DNA of 6,821 bases from Acidaminococcaceae bacterium (GCA_017443165.1 JAFSOW010000204.1:1-6821), one strand, 5' to 3'. Positions 1 through 4,847 are shown, numbered from the stretch's first letter. The notes: a model not told the origin generated them from the letters alone. Made by a program: numbers and translations.

Positions 1-35
1 AGGATATCCCTGACCGGCGTCAGATCGTAGTCCAT
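1..35 (-). CDS. Start of a downstream gene in the replication operon (partial)
   Basis: On the minus strand an ATG at 35-33 opens a frame reading MDYDLTPVRDI, which runs off the left edge after 11 codons. It begins one base after the TGA of the replisome-organizer gene, so the two are probably translationally coupled. The visible part is too short for a family assignment. In phage replication modules the gene after a DnaD/replisome-organizer protein is often a DnaC-like helicase loader or a DnaB-type helicase, but that is an expectation from context and is not seen here. It could also be an out-of-frame ATG with no gene behind it. Confidence 0.45.
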   Translation of the reverse strand, partial: MDYDLTPVRDI

Positions 36-36
36 G

Positions 37-918
37 TCAGTTCACCACCGTTCCGTAGAAACCGTTGCTGTAGGGGGCCTGCCCGTCCCCCGGCTGGAAC
101 AGCAGGCTGTCGCTCCGGGGCTTTTTGTCCAGATACTTGCCCTGCAGGATGTTTTCCAAATGATCCGGCTTCAGCATCCACCCCAGGCTAATGGCCCAGC
201 CCCGGCTGTTCCGGGAGCTGCCCAGAAGGAAGGAACTGTCCGCCACATTGGCGACGGCTTTCAGAATGGTTTCTTCCCCGTACCGTTCCAGCATGGCCTG
301 CATCTGTTTCAGCAACGTGGGGTACAGGCCTTCGAATTTGTTGTTCAGGGGCAGTTCGTTCCAGGCCTTTAGGATGTTCTGTGCCGGCTCCGGCAGTTCG
401 GCAAGGGGGATCAGCAGACTCTTCGTTTTGTAAGGCAGGGTATCTTCCGCCGCTCCCGCCCGGGCGGGTGATTCTGATATCGCGGCAGCGATATCCCCCT
501 TTTTGTTTTTCTCTTTACTCTTTTCTTTTGCTTCTTTTCGTTTCTCTTTCTCTGTTTCTTTTTCCCCGGAAAGAAGAACGGGGTCAGAGGATTTTTTTGT
601 TTTGCTACGGCGGTTTGCTCCGGTGCAGGCAGACAGTTGCAGGTTGTCCTTTTCGTCTCTGGTGAGAAGCTGCAGCTGTTCCATGATTTGGATCGTTGCT
701 TCTACTGCCTCCGACGAGCAGTGGAAATATCCGGCCAGCGCTTCGGTGTCCATCTGCAGGCCCGGTGTCAGCCGCACGCAGCCTTCCGGATCGTGGACGG
801 CCAGGGCCAGCATCCGGAACCAGACGGACAGCACGGCGTCCGCGTCTTCCGCCGCCAGATAATCCACGGCGGCGATGGTTTTGGGGTCAAAGGTATTTTC
901 TAAAAGTTGTTTGGTCAT
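37..918 (-). CDS. Phage replisome organizer / DnaD-like replication protein
   Basis: This 293-residue protein probably helps load the replicative helicase at an origin, as phage replisome organizers and DnaD-like proteins do. Residues about 10-97 form a winged-helix-like N-terminal domain (AVLSVWFRMLALAV, then LAGYFHCSSEAVEATI and the IMEQLQLL helix), resembling the phage replisome organizer N-terminus. Residues about 103-142 are a highly charged Lys/Glu linker. Residues about 170-262 carry a C-terminal module seen in phage replication proteins: ILKAWNELPL, ERYGEETILKAVANV, SSFLLGSSRN, RGWAISLGWMLKP and a closing LENILQGKYLDK. The start at 918 follows an AAGGAAGAAGG ribosome site with about 8 nt spacing. 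The gene lies 50 bases after the sigma-like gene on the same strand and ends one base before the next ATG, so it is the middle gene of an operon. Family-level assignment is fairly sure; exact function is inferred. Confidence 0.75.
   Translation of the reverse strand: MTKQLLENTFDPKTIAAVDYLAAEDADAVLSVWFRMLALAVHDPEGCVRLTPGLQMDTEALAGYFHCSSEAVEATIQIMEQLQLLTRDEKDNLQLSACTGANRRSKTKKSSDPVLLSGEKETEKEKRKEAKEKSKEKNKKGDIAAAISESPARAGAAEDTLPYKTKSLLIPLAELPEPAQNILKAWNELPLNNKFEGLYPTLLKQMQAMLERYGEETILKAVANVADSSFLLGSSRNSRGWAISLGWMLKPDHLENILQGKYLDKKPRSDSLLFQPGDGQAPYSNGFYGTVVN
496..569. other. Polypyrimidine/polypurine tract inside the replication gene
   Basis: About 74 bases are almost wholly C and T on the plus strand, so the coding (minus) strand is almost wholly A and G. 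They encode the Lys/Glu-rich linker of the replication protein (residues about 117-141). The composition could simply reflect selection for a charged, flexible linker. Some phage initiator genes, such as lambda O, carry the replication origin within the coding sequence, so an origin role is possible. No regular iterons were seen in the tract. Confidence 0.5.
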
Positions 919-968
919 GTTGATTGCCTTCTTCCTTTTCTTACGGTATCGTATGTGTTACGTTTCCG

Positions 969-1634
969 CTACTGCAGTATGTCCCACCCGGAGTATTTTA
1001 TCCGCAACAGTTTCTTCAGGCGGATCAGGCCTTTCCGTTTCAGCAGGGATACATACTGCGGCGTGACGTTCAGGTCATTTGCCAGCGCTTTGTTGCTTTT
1101 ACCTTCATAATACAGACCGCGGATGACTTTCTGCTCCAGGGGTTTCAGTTGCTGAAAGGCTTTCTTTACATCCTGCGTCAGTTCGTTCCGCAGGATACAG
1201 GTCTCCGGTTCAAGGGAGCTGTCAGCCGGCAGTAACTCGGTGATTGTTTCGGCAGCATCTTCCTGCCGGGCGTCTGTAATATATGGTTGTAGCATCTTAC
1301 ACCGGGTCTTGTGCCGCTGTACATTCCGGATCAGCGTGTTGCGAAGAACGGTCTTCAACACGCAGGGCACTTCTTCGTCTGTCCGGATGTCAGGCGCACG
1401 TTTAAGAAACTCCGTCAGTTTATGGTTGGAGATGCCGCAGATTTCATTTATGCCCAGGTTGTCACGGAAATAGGGAATACGGCAAAATTCCCGGACGATA
1501 GGTTCAACGCCGGCAAAAAAGTTCAGGGCCGCTCTCTCATTGCCACGGTTCGCCTGAATAATCCATTGTTTCCAGGGGCTGGCATGTTTACCGGCAGCGT
1601 GTGACGGTTTTGTTTTCGTAAGATCTGATTCCAT
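969..1634 (-). CDS. Diverged sigma-70-family RNA polymerase sigma-like protein
   Basis: This 221-residue protein is probably a small sigma factor or sigma-like transcription activator. The clearest part is sigma region 4 at residues about 150-212: a helix TQDVKKAFQQLKPLEQKVI, then the helix-turn-helix GKSNKALANDLNVTPQYVSLLKRKGLIRLKKLL. Residues about 20-110 resemble a weak region 2, with NRGNERAALNFFAGVEPIVREF and a VLKTVLRNTLIRNVQRHK segment like the region 2.3-2.4 helix. The usual acidic DLxQEG-type core-binding motif is not obvious. The ATG at 1634 is the only possible upstream start because TGA precedes it in frame; an AAAGGAG site lies a rather long 13 nt or so upstream. It is the first gene of a leftward operon with the replication protein, driven by the promoter at 1690-1719. 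Alternatives are a phage late-type regulator or an ECF-like sigma; the target promoters are unknown. Confidence 0.7.
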   Translation of the reverse strand: MESDLTKTKPSHAAGKHASPWKQWIIQANRGNERAALNFFAGVEPIVREFCRIPYFRDNLGINEICGISNHKLTEFLKRAPDIRTDEEVPCVLKTVLRNTLIRNVQRHKTRCKMLQPYITDARQEDAAETITELLPADSSLEPETCILRNELTQDVKKAFQQLKPLEQKVIRGLYYEGKSNKALANDLNVTPQYVSLLKRKGLIRLKKLLRIKYSGWDILQ

Positions 1635-1689
1635 ATAGCAGTTTTCTCTCCTTTGTCAGTTTGATTTAAATGCATGGAAAACATGGATG

Positions 1690-1719
1690 ATTGTAGCAAA
1701 TTACGCCGGCAGCTGTAAA
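1690..1719 (-). promoter_or_regulatory. Promoter of the leftward sigma-like/replication operon
   Basis: Read on the minus strand, TTTACA (1719-1714) and TACAAT (1695-1690) each match the vegetative -35 and -10 consensus at five of six bases, with an 18-nt spacer. Transcription would begin near 1683, giving a leader of about 50 nt before the ATG at 1634. The phased motif array begins about 20 bp upstream of the -35, a position suited to an activator or to a shared regulator of both divergent promoters. Confidence 0.6.
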
Positions 1720-1739
1720 GCAGGCGTCCCGGGGCCGGA

Positions 1740-1892
1740 AACGTCAAAAAAACGTAAAATAGACGCAGATGCGTCAAGTTTATTCTGCTTTTGACGTTCT
1801 GTTCCGCTGAGCGTAAGAAACCGGTCGGAAACTTGACGCGTTTACGTCAGAATTTTTTCCTTCACGTCAAGTATTTTTGAAACGTCAAGTAA
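1740..1892. repeat. Helically phased array of ACGTCAAGT-like motifs
   Basis: This array fills the 355-bp space between the two divergent genes. Clear copies of an (A/G)CGTCAAGT motif or its complement have CGTCA/TGACG cores centred at 1744, 1774, 1794 (inverted), 1836 (inverted), 1847, 1867 and 1885; degenerate cores lie near 1755 and 1814. Intervals are 11, 19, 20, 20, 22, 11, 20 and 18 bp, so all sit near multiples of one helical turn. AACGTCAAAA at 1740-1749 is matched by its exact complement at 1789-1798. GCGTCAAGTT at 1771-1780 is matched by its exact complement at 1830-1839. ACGTCAAGTA recurs as a direct repeat at 1864-1873 and 1882-1891. The array lies entirely between the two -35 elements. 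It could be an operator or upstream activating array for the HTH or sigma-like protein, or iterons of an origin; the binding protein is not known. Confidence 0.8.
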
Positions 1893-1919
1893 TAATGCGG
1901 GAAATGGACGTGTGGTATC

Positions 1920-1947
1920 TTGACAATTTTGGTTAAATCTCTAAAAT
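1920..1947 (+). promoter_or_regulatory. Promoter of the HTH regulator gene
   Basis: A perfect TTGACA (1920-1925) is followed after 16 nt by TAAAAT (1942-1947), which matches the -10 consensus at five of six bases. Transcription would start near 1954, leaving a leader of about 37 nt that contains the strong ribosome site at 1978-1985. The -35 shares its TTGAC core with the array motif to its left, so a protein bound to that motif could cover it; since TTGACA is also the plain consensus, this overlap may be coincidence. Confidence 0.7.
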
Positions 1948-1965
1948 ATTAAACGTGATTGTCAA
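1920..1965. promoter_or_regulatory. Possible operator: TTGACAAT/ATTGTCAA inverted repeat spanning the promoter
   Basis: TTGACAAT at 1920-1927 and its exact complement ATTGTCAA at 1958-1965 flank the -10 region and the expected start of transcription. Their centres are 38 bp apart. One arm overlaps the -35 and the other lies just downstream of +1, an arrangement that would suit autorepression by the XRE-type protein encoded next to it. Only eight bases match per arm, and one is constrained by the -35 consensus, so chance cannot be excluded. Confidence 0.35.
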
Positions 1966-1990
1966 AACCATACGATGGGAGGTGAGTCAG

Positions 1991-2452
1991 ATGCAGGGAA
2001 CTTTTGCAGTATACGTTGAGCCGGGTATTGTTCTTACGCCTGAATTGATACGAAACCGGCGGAAAGAATTACAGCTGACCCAGGCCAAGTTTTCTACAAG
2101 GGTCGGTGTGTCGGTGGAAACAGATTCCCGTTGGGAACGGGGCCGGTTGATCCCGAAGAAGGAGAACCGGCTCAAGATTGTAGAAGTATTGAAGTTAAAG
2201 GAACTGACTGGCAATATTACGCAGGCAGGGGAAGCGCAAAAGAGTGGGCAGCTGACGGAACAGGGGACTGGTCCGGCAGAGGATGCCGAAGCCGACAGCT
2301 CCGGGAAGGCCGAAGATCATCGAACTGTCCCGGACTGCCGTTCGTTGTTCCATCCGGCCTTCAGTGAAGCGTTCAAACTGGTGGTTGACGCTATCATTGA
2401 AGATAGGGTAGAACGATACCTGGCTGTCCGGGAGAAAGAAAAGAACATATAG
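1991..2452 (+). CDS. Small XRE-type helix-turn-helix DNA-binding protein
   Basis: This 153-residue protein is probably a transcription regulator of the divergent region. Residues about 16-68 make an XRE/Cro-CI-type domain: LTPELIRNRRKELQLTQ, the turn AKFSTRVGVSVETDSRWERG, then the closing RLKIVEVLKL helix. Residues about 75-115 are a Gln/Gly/Glu-rich, probably flexible linker. Residues about 122-153 form a second helical patch (FSEAFKLVVDAIIEDRVERYLAVREK) that may mediate dimerisation. The ATG at 1991 is chosen because a GGGAGGTG site at 1978-1985 sits 7 nt upstream. A longer frame opens at GTG 1955, but that codon lies at the predicted transcription start and lacks a ribosome site. The gene stands alone, ends in a strong terminator, and faces the sigma-like operon across the phased motif array, so it is the first candidate for the array-binding protein. 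The family is clear; the targets are inferred. Confidence 0.8.
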   Translation: MQGTFAVYVEPGIVLTPELIRNRRKELQLTQAKFSTRVGVSVETDSRWERGRLIPKKENRLKIVEVLKLKELTGNITQAGEAQKSGQLTEQGTGPAEDAEADSSGKAEDHRTVPDCRSLFHPAFSEAFKLVVDAIIEDRVERYLAVREKEKNI

Positions 2453-2510
2453 CAGCTGTGTTTAAAGGATATGCGGCGCAGTCTGTATGAATCCTGACAA
2501 CGTAACAAAT

Positions 2511-2555
2511 GCACCGAAGGAATTCTGTAACAGGATTCTCTTCGGTGCGTTTTTT
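2511..2555 (+). terminator. Rho-independent terminator of the HTH gene
   Basis: GCACCGAAG (2511-2519) pairs perfectly with CTTCGGTGC (2540-2548). The inner part can pair further (GAAT with ATTC, CTG with CAG) around a small TAA loop. A run of six T follows the stem directly at 2550-2555. It lies 58 bases after the HTH stop codon and separates that gene from the amidase cassette. Confidence 0.9.
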
Positions 2556-2570
2556 ATTTAAAAAAATTAC

Positions 2571-2599
2571 TTGTTTTTTCAGGGGGTTGTGAGTTTATT
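2571..2599 (+). promoter_or_regulatory. Weak possible promoter before the amidase cassette
   Basis: After the terminator the amidase needs its own promoter. The best vegetative-like pair seen is TTGTTT (2571-2576) and TTTATT (2594-2599) with a 17-nt spacer, each matching consensus at only about four of six bases. A different sigma factor, perhaps the sigma-like protein encoded nearby, could recognise this region instead. Not convincing by sequence alone. Confidence 0.2.
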
Positions 2600-2643
2600 A
2601 AAGTGCAAGGGAAATTTACGGCAAGGAAAGGAGATGATAAATC

Positions 2644-3339
2644 ATGCTTGTACAAAACCCTGAAGTCATTTTGGAAGGCAGACTTCGGACAATGGCCCGT
2701 GAAGCCGGAAGCGGCATCAAAGCCATTTACCTGCATTGGACTGCCGGACGCTACGGGCAGGTGTACGATGATTACCACCTGTGTATCGGCCGGGACGGTA
2801 CGGTGTATGTGAACTGCGGGCACCTGACAGATATCAAGTTGCATACCTGGATGCGGAACCACAGCGCTGTCGGCATCGCTCTGTGCTGCGGCGTGGATGC
2901 CCGTTGCTGGCTGCCTGTAGGCTGCGACGGATATGAGACAAAAGAAGCCTGTGAGATTTCAGACGGGCAGAAGCAGGACTGTGCCCTTATTGATTACGGC
3001 ACTCAGCCGCCTACTGATATCCAGATTGAAGTCATGGCTGATGTGGTGGCGATCCTCTGTGAGGAACTGCATCTTCCCATTACACCGGAAACGGTCATGA
3101 CCCACTGTGAAGCCGCTTTTGAAGACGGTTACGGTCCCGGCGACGGGGATCCGGACATGCGCTGGGATCTCTGGTTTCTGCCGGACAGTGCCTGCTGCGG
3201 CAAACTGCAACCCGGCGGCGAGGTGCTGCGGGGAAAGGCCGTGTTCTACCAGAACCTGCGGGAGCAGGGCCTCGTAGACAGACATTATGAGGAGGATGCC
3301 GGTCTTGCGGCAGCAAGAGAAGTTCTTTCAGCTGCCTGA
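2644..3339 (+). CDS. N-acetylmuramoyl-L-alanine amidase (amidase_2/PGRP-like)
   Basis: This 231-residue enzyme probably cuts the amide bond between N-acetylmuramic acid and the stem peptide of peptidoglycan. The amidase_2 signature is visible: IYLHWTAG with the likely zinc ligand His31, the YHLCIGRDGTVY strand pair at 44-55, an SAVGIALCC strand at 74-82, and MTHCEAA with the likely second zinc ligand His154. The third ligand is probably an Asp in the DGDPDMRWDL stretch (167-176). There is no signal peptide or recognisable cell-wall-binding repeat, so export would need a holin or lysis. Twelve cysteines are present, high for such an enzyme. The ATG at 2644 follows AAAGGAG (2627-2633) at 10 nt. 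It leads the cassette continuing with DUF1659, DUF2922 and YvrJ. A phage-type endolysin or a domesticated wall hydrolase are both possible. The fold is well supported. Confidence 0.82.
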   Translation: MLVQNPEVILEGRLRTMAREAGSGIKAIYLHWTAGRYGQVYDDYHLCIGRDGTVYVNCGHLTDIKLHTWMRNHSAVGIALCCGVDARCWLPVGCDGYETKEACEISDGQKQDCALIDYGTQPPTDIQIEVMADVVAILCEELHLPITPETVMTHCEAAFEDGYGPGDGDPDMRWDLWFLPDSACCGKLQPGGEVLRGKAVFYQNLREQGLVDRHYEEDAGLAAAREVLSAA

Positions 3340-3419
3340 CGGAAATCCGTGGGCGGTTAAAAGAATAAACAGGGAAGAAGCGGATTCAAACTGCTTCTGA
3401 CCAGAAAGGAGGTGAGACT

Positions 3420-3644
3420 GTGGCAGCAACCATGAATGTACTGAAACGTTCCTTATCTGTTTCCATTGCCCGCGGGGAAGACGCGGACGGAAACCAGGTA
3501 ACAAAGAGCTATACTTATTCCAATGTGAAGCCGGATGCTGAACCGGATAAAATGCTGGCAGTTGGCAAAGCCCTGGGCGGTCTGTTCGACAAGGATATGA
3601 CCGGGCTGGTCGTGGTGGAACGTTCTTCCCTGACGGAAGAGTAA
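3420..3644 (+). CDS. DUF1659-family small protein
   Basis: This 74-residue protein resembles the DUF1659 family of Firmicutes, whose function is unknown. Family-like features are the N-terminal strand pattern LKRSLSVSIARGEDADGNQVTKSYTYSNVKPDAEPDKMLAVGKALGGLF and the closing VVVERSSL strand, within the usual length of about 70-75 residues. It has no membrane segment or signal peptide. The GTG at 3420 is the likely start because AAAGGAGGTGA (3405-3415) lies at ideal spacing; an ATG four codons later is the alternative. The gene follows the amidase by 80 bases, which include a small hairpin (AGAAGCGG at 3376-3383 with CTGCTTCT at 3391-3398). DUF1659 genes are commonly found beside DUF2922 and YvrJ genes, as here. 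Confidence 0.8.
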   Translation: MAATMNVLKRSLSVSIARGEDADGNQVTKSYTYSNVKPDAEPDKMLAVGKALGGLFDKDMTGLVVVERSSLTEE

Positions 3645-3650
3645 GACACA

Positions 3651-3681
3651 AAAAAATGCGGACACCGGTAATGGTGTCCGC
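3651..3681 (-). terminator. Terminator-like hairpin facing the minus strand
   Basis: GCGGACACC (3658-3666) pairs perfectly with GGTGTCCGC (3673-3681) around a six-base loop. The run of seven A just before the stem (3651-3657) becomes a run of T after the stem when read on the minus strand. On the plus strand only TTACCT follows, so rightward termination would be weak. It lies between DUF1659 and DUF2922, where no minus-strand gene is visible. It may stop antisense transcripts heading toward the amidase, or act as a partial attenuator within the cassette. Confidence 0.6.
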
Positions 3682-3797
3682 TTACCTAAAGGGAATGGTA
3701 TAAAAGATAAAAATTAGCTCATATTTGTGCAAACCCTATATGCAAAATGTATTCTAGTGCAACACGCGCTGTTTGTCAAGAGTAAGGAGGAAATTAT
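3682..3797 (+). promoter_or_regulatory. AT-rich leader before DUF2922, possible weak promoter
   Basis: No open frame is seen here. The stretch is AT-rich and holds three TGCAA words (3728, 3741 and 3758). Two poor promoter candidates exist: TTAGCT (3714-3719) with TATATG (3737-3742), and TTGTGC (3725-3730) with TATTCT (3750-3755) at an overlong spacer. A strong ribosome site AAGGAGG (3784-3790) closes it 7 nt before the ATG. Together with the hairpin before it, it suggests that DUF2922-YvrJ may be transcribed separately from the amidase and DUF1659. Confidence 0.25.
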
Positions 3798-4019
3798 ATG
3801 AGTGCAGATACTGATCTGGATTTAGTGTTTCGGAACGCGGCGGGCAAAAAGGTGTCCCTCAAAATCGAGGAACCCAAGGCAGGCGTAACCAAAGCGGAAA
3901 TCGATGCCGCTATGCAGGCTGTGGTGGAAAACAACGTATTCAACACCAGCGGTGGCAACATCGTGGAAGCGGTGGAGGGCCGTCTGCGTACCATCACCAC
4001 GGACGTGGTGGCTGAGTAA
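3798..4019 (+). CDS. DUF2922-family small protein
   Basis: This 73-residue protein resembles the DUF2922 family, small soluble proteins of unknown function from Firmicutes. It shows the typical order: a strand pair (DLDLVFRNAAGKKVSLKIEEPKAG), a helix with VTKAEIDAAMQAVVENNVF, then NTSGGNIVEAVEGRLRTITTDVVAE. No signal peptide or membrane segment is seen. The ATG at 3798 is firmly set by AAGGAGG (3784-3790) at 7 nt. The 153 bases separating it from DUF1659 are unusually many for this pair and contain a hairpin. YvrJ follows 33 bases after its stop. The partner and role of DUF2922 are not known, but conserved pairing with DUF1659 suggests the two act together. Confidence 0.85.
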   Translation: MSADTDLDLVFRNAAGKKVSLKIEEPKAGVTKAEIDAAMQAVVENNVFNTSGGNIVEAVEGRLRTITTDVVAE

Positions 4020-4052
4020 TCCTCCAGCCGGTCATGGAAAGTGTGGCTGAAG

Positions 4053-4226
4053 ATGGACGTTTCCGAAGTATTCGGCTTTATTAAGGATTTCGGGTTCCCC
4101 ATGGTGCTGAGCTGGTTTTTGCTGGTACGCATGGAAAACAAACTGGCGGGCCTGACGGCTGTCATCGGGGAACTGAGCTGCAACATTGCCGCCCTGCGTG
4201 GAGATACACCGAAAAGGGTGGGGTAA
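4053..4226 (+). CDS. YvrJ-family single-span membrane protein
   Basis: This 57-residue protein matches the YvrJ family. The family-type core is FIKDFGFPMVLSWFLLVRMENKLAGLTAVIGEL: a membrane segment at residues about 9-26 containing the conserved GFP, then VRMENKL and an amphipathic helix. The C-terminus is basic. The family's function is unknown. Its size and topology recall BhlA/UviB holin-like peptides, so a lysis role with the upstream amidase is conceivable but unproven. The ATG at 4053 is preferred because YvrJ proteins start close to the membrane segment. An in-frame GTG at 4041 would add MWLK; neither has a strong ribosome site, so translation is probably coupled to DUF2922. It is the last gene of the cassette, followed by the hairpin at 4265-4284. 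Confidence 0.82.
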   Translation: MDVSEVFGFIKDFGFPMVLSWFLLVRMENKLAGLTAVIGELSCNIAALRGDTPKRVG

Positions 4227-4264
4227 GACTGCCTGTGGCGCCACGCGGGCATTGCAATAAAAAT

Positions 4265-4295
4265 GCGCCGGCAAAAGCCGGCGCCGGGCGGTTTT
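4265..4295 (+). terminator. Rho-independent terminator of the YvrJ cassette
   Basis: GCGCCGGC (4265-4272) and GCCGGCGC (4277-4284) form a perfect eight-base GC stem around AAAA. Four T follow at 4292-4295, separated from the stem by seven bases, which is somewhat loose for an intrinsic terminator. A second, weaker hairpin (TGCCTGTG at 4230-4237 with CGCGGGCA at 4244-4251, two G-U pairs) lies just after the YvrJ stop. Confidence 0.6.
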
Positions 4296-4315
4296 ATAAT
4301 CAATAATTAGCATAT

Positions 4316-4379
4316 GAAAACACTGTTCTGCAATTCTGTTGCATTTGTTGTTTGCGGCAGAAATCGGAGCAGTGTTTTC
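4316..4379. repeat. 64-base intergenic inverted repeat / nested hairpin
   Basis: GAAAACACTG (4316-4325) is the exact complement of CAGTGTTTTC (4370-4379). The pairing extends inward to about 15 pairs with two G-U (4316-4330 with 4365-4379). Inside, CTGTTGC (4336-4342) can pair with GCGGCAG (4354-4360), giving a second seven-pair stem. A T-rich stretch (4380-4390) follows on the plus strand. It could be a backup terminator for the YvrJ cassette, a structured RNA, or a small MITE-like repeat with inverted ends; no target-site duplication is evident. It ends just before the gtrA-like promoter. Confidence 0.65.
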
Positions 4380-4408
4380 TTCATTTTTTGTTCCGGATGC
4401 GGTATAAT
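4380..4408 (+). promoter_or_regulatory. Probable promoter of the GtrA-family gene
   Basis: A perfect TATAAT -10 lies at 4403-4408. The -35 at 17-nt spacing is TTCATT (4380-4385), which matches consensus at only three of six bases. Transcription would begin near 4415, about 50 nt before the ATG at 4464. The -35 abuts the right arm of the inverted repeat at 4316-4379. Confidence 0.45.
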
Positions 4409-4463
4409 AATCAGTAAGACAAAACAAAGTTCATTGAAAGTATTAAAGTGGGTAACAACTATC

Positions 4464-4847
4464 ATGAAACGGGATCAGTTTTTTGAAATAGTGCGCTTTG
4501 CCATCGTGGGAGGAGCGTCCTTCCTGGTGGACTATGCGCTGCTTTATTTATGTACGGAAAAACTGGGATTTTATTATCTGCATTCCGCGGCGATTGCCTT
4601 CACCGTATCGGTGATTGTCAACTACTGGTTATGTGTAATCTTCGTGTTTACAGGCGCGAGGAAACAGACCGGCAGGAAGGCGGCGCTGTTTTTCGGCTCC
4701 AGCATCGTGGGGCTGGGCATCAACCAGGTTTGCATGCGGCTATTCGTGGAGAGTTTCGGACTGCATTACATGCTGGCGAAAATCGGCGCCACGCTGATCG
4801 TCATGTTCTGGAATTATGTGATGAAACGGAAAGTAGTGCGGGGTTAA
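4464..4847 (+). CDS. GtrA-family membrane protein
   Basis: This 127-residue integral membrane protein belongs to the GtrA family, small four-span proteins often linked to moving or using polyprenyl-phosphate-linked sugars in surface polysaccharide synthesis. Four hydrophobic segments are visible at about residues 8-30, 37-60, 72-92 and 98-120. Family-like signatures are the opening FFEIVRFAIVGGASFLVDYALLYL, the second-span IAFTVSVIVNYWLCVIFVF, and the closing LIVMFWNYVMKRKVV. The frame extends upstream to 4314, but those residues do not resemble GtrA and would start before the predicted promoter. ATG 4464 gives the usual family length, although its ribosome site is weak. It stands alone between the YvrJ terminator and the malic enzyme promoter, so its glycosyltransferase partner is not in view. 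Confidence 0.85.
   Translation: MKRDQFFEIVRFAIVGGASFLVDYALLYLCTEKLGFYYLHSAAIAFTVSVIVNYWLCVIFVFTGARKQTGRKAALFFGSSIVGLGINQVCMRLFVESFGLHYMLAKIGATLIVMFWNYVMKRKVVRG

Noticed and set aside
37..918. Plus-strand open frames across the replication gene
   Set aside because: Several short overlapping frames without ribosome sites or recognisable domains; the minus-strand frame carries clear replication-protein motifs.
1762..1775. Isolated GACGC-AGAT-GCGTC palindrome as a separate operator
   Set aside because: It is formed by one array motif and its neighbour half-site, so it was treated as part of the array.
1740..1892. CRISPR array
   Set aside because: The repeats are only about 10 bp, occur in both orientations and lack uniform spacers of 30-40 bp; no cas gene is near.
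1955..1990. GTG start giving a 165-residue form of the HTH protein
   Set aside because: The GTG sits at the predicted transcription start and has no ribosome site, whereas ATG 1991 has GGGAGGTG at ideal spacing.
4314..4463. N-terminal extension of the GtrA protein to 177 residues
   Set aside because: The extra residues do not resemble GtrA, overlap the inverted repeat and lie upstream of the TATAAT promoter; ATG 4464 gives the usual length.
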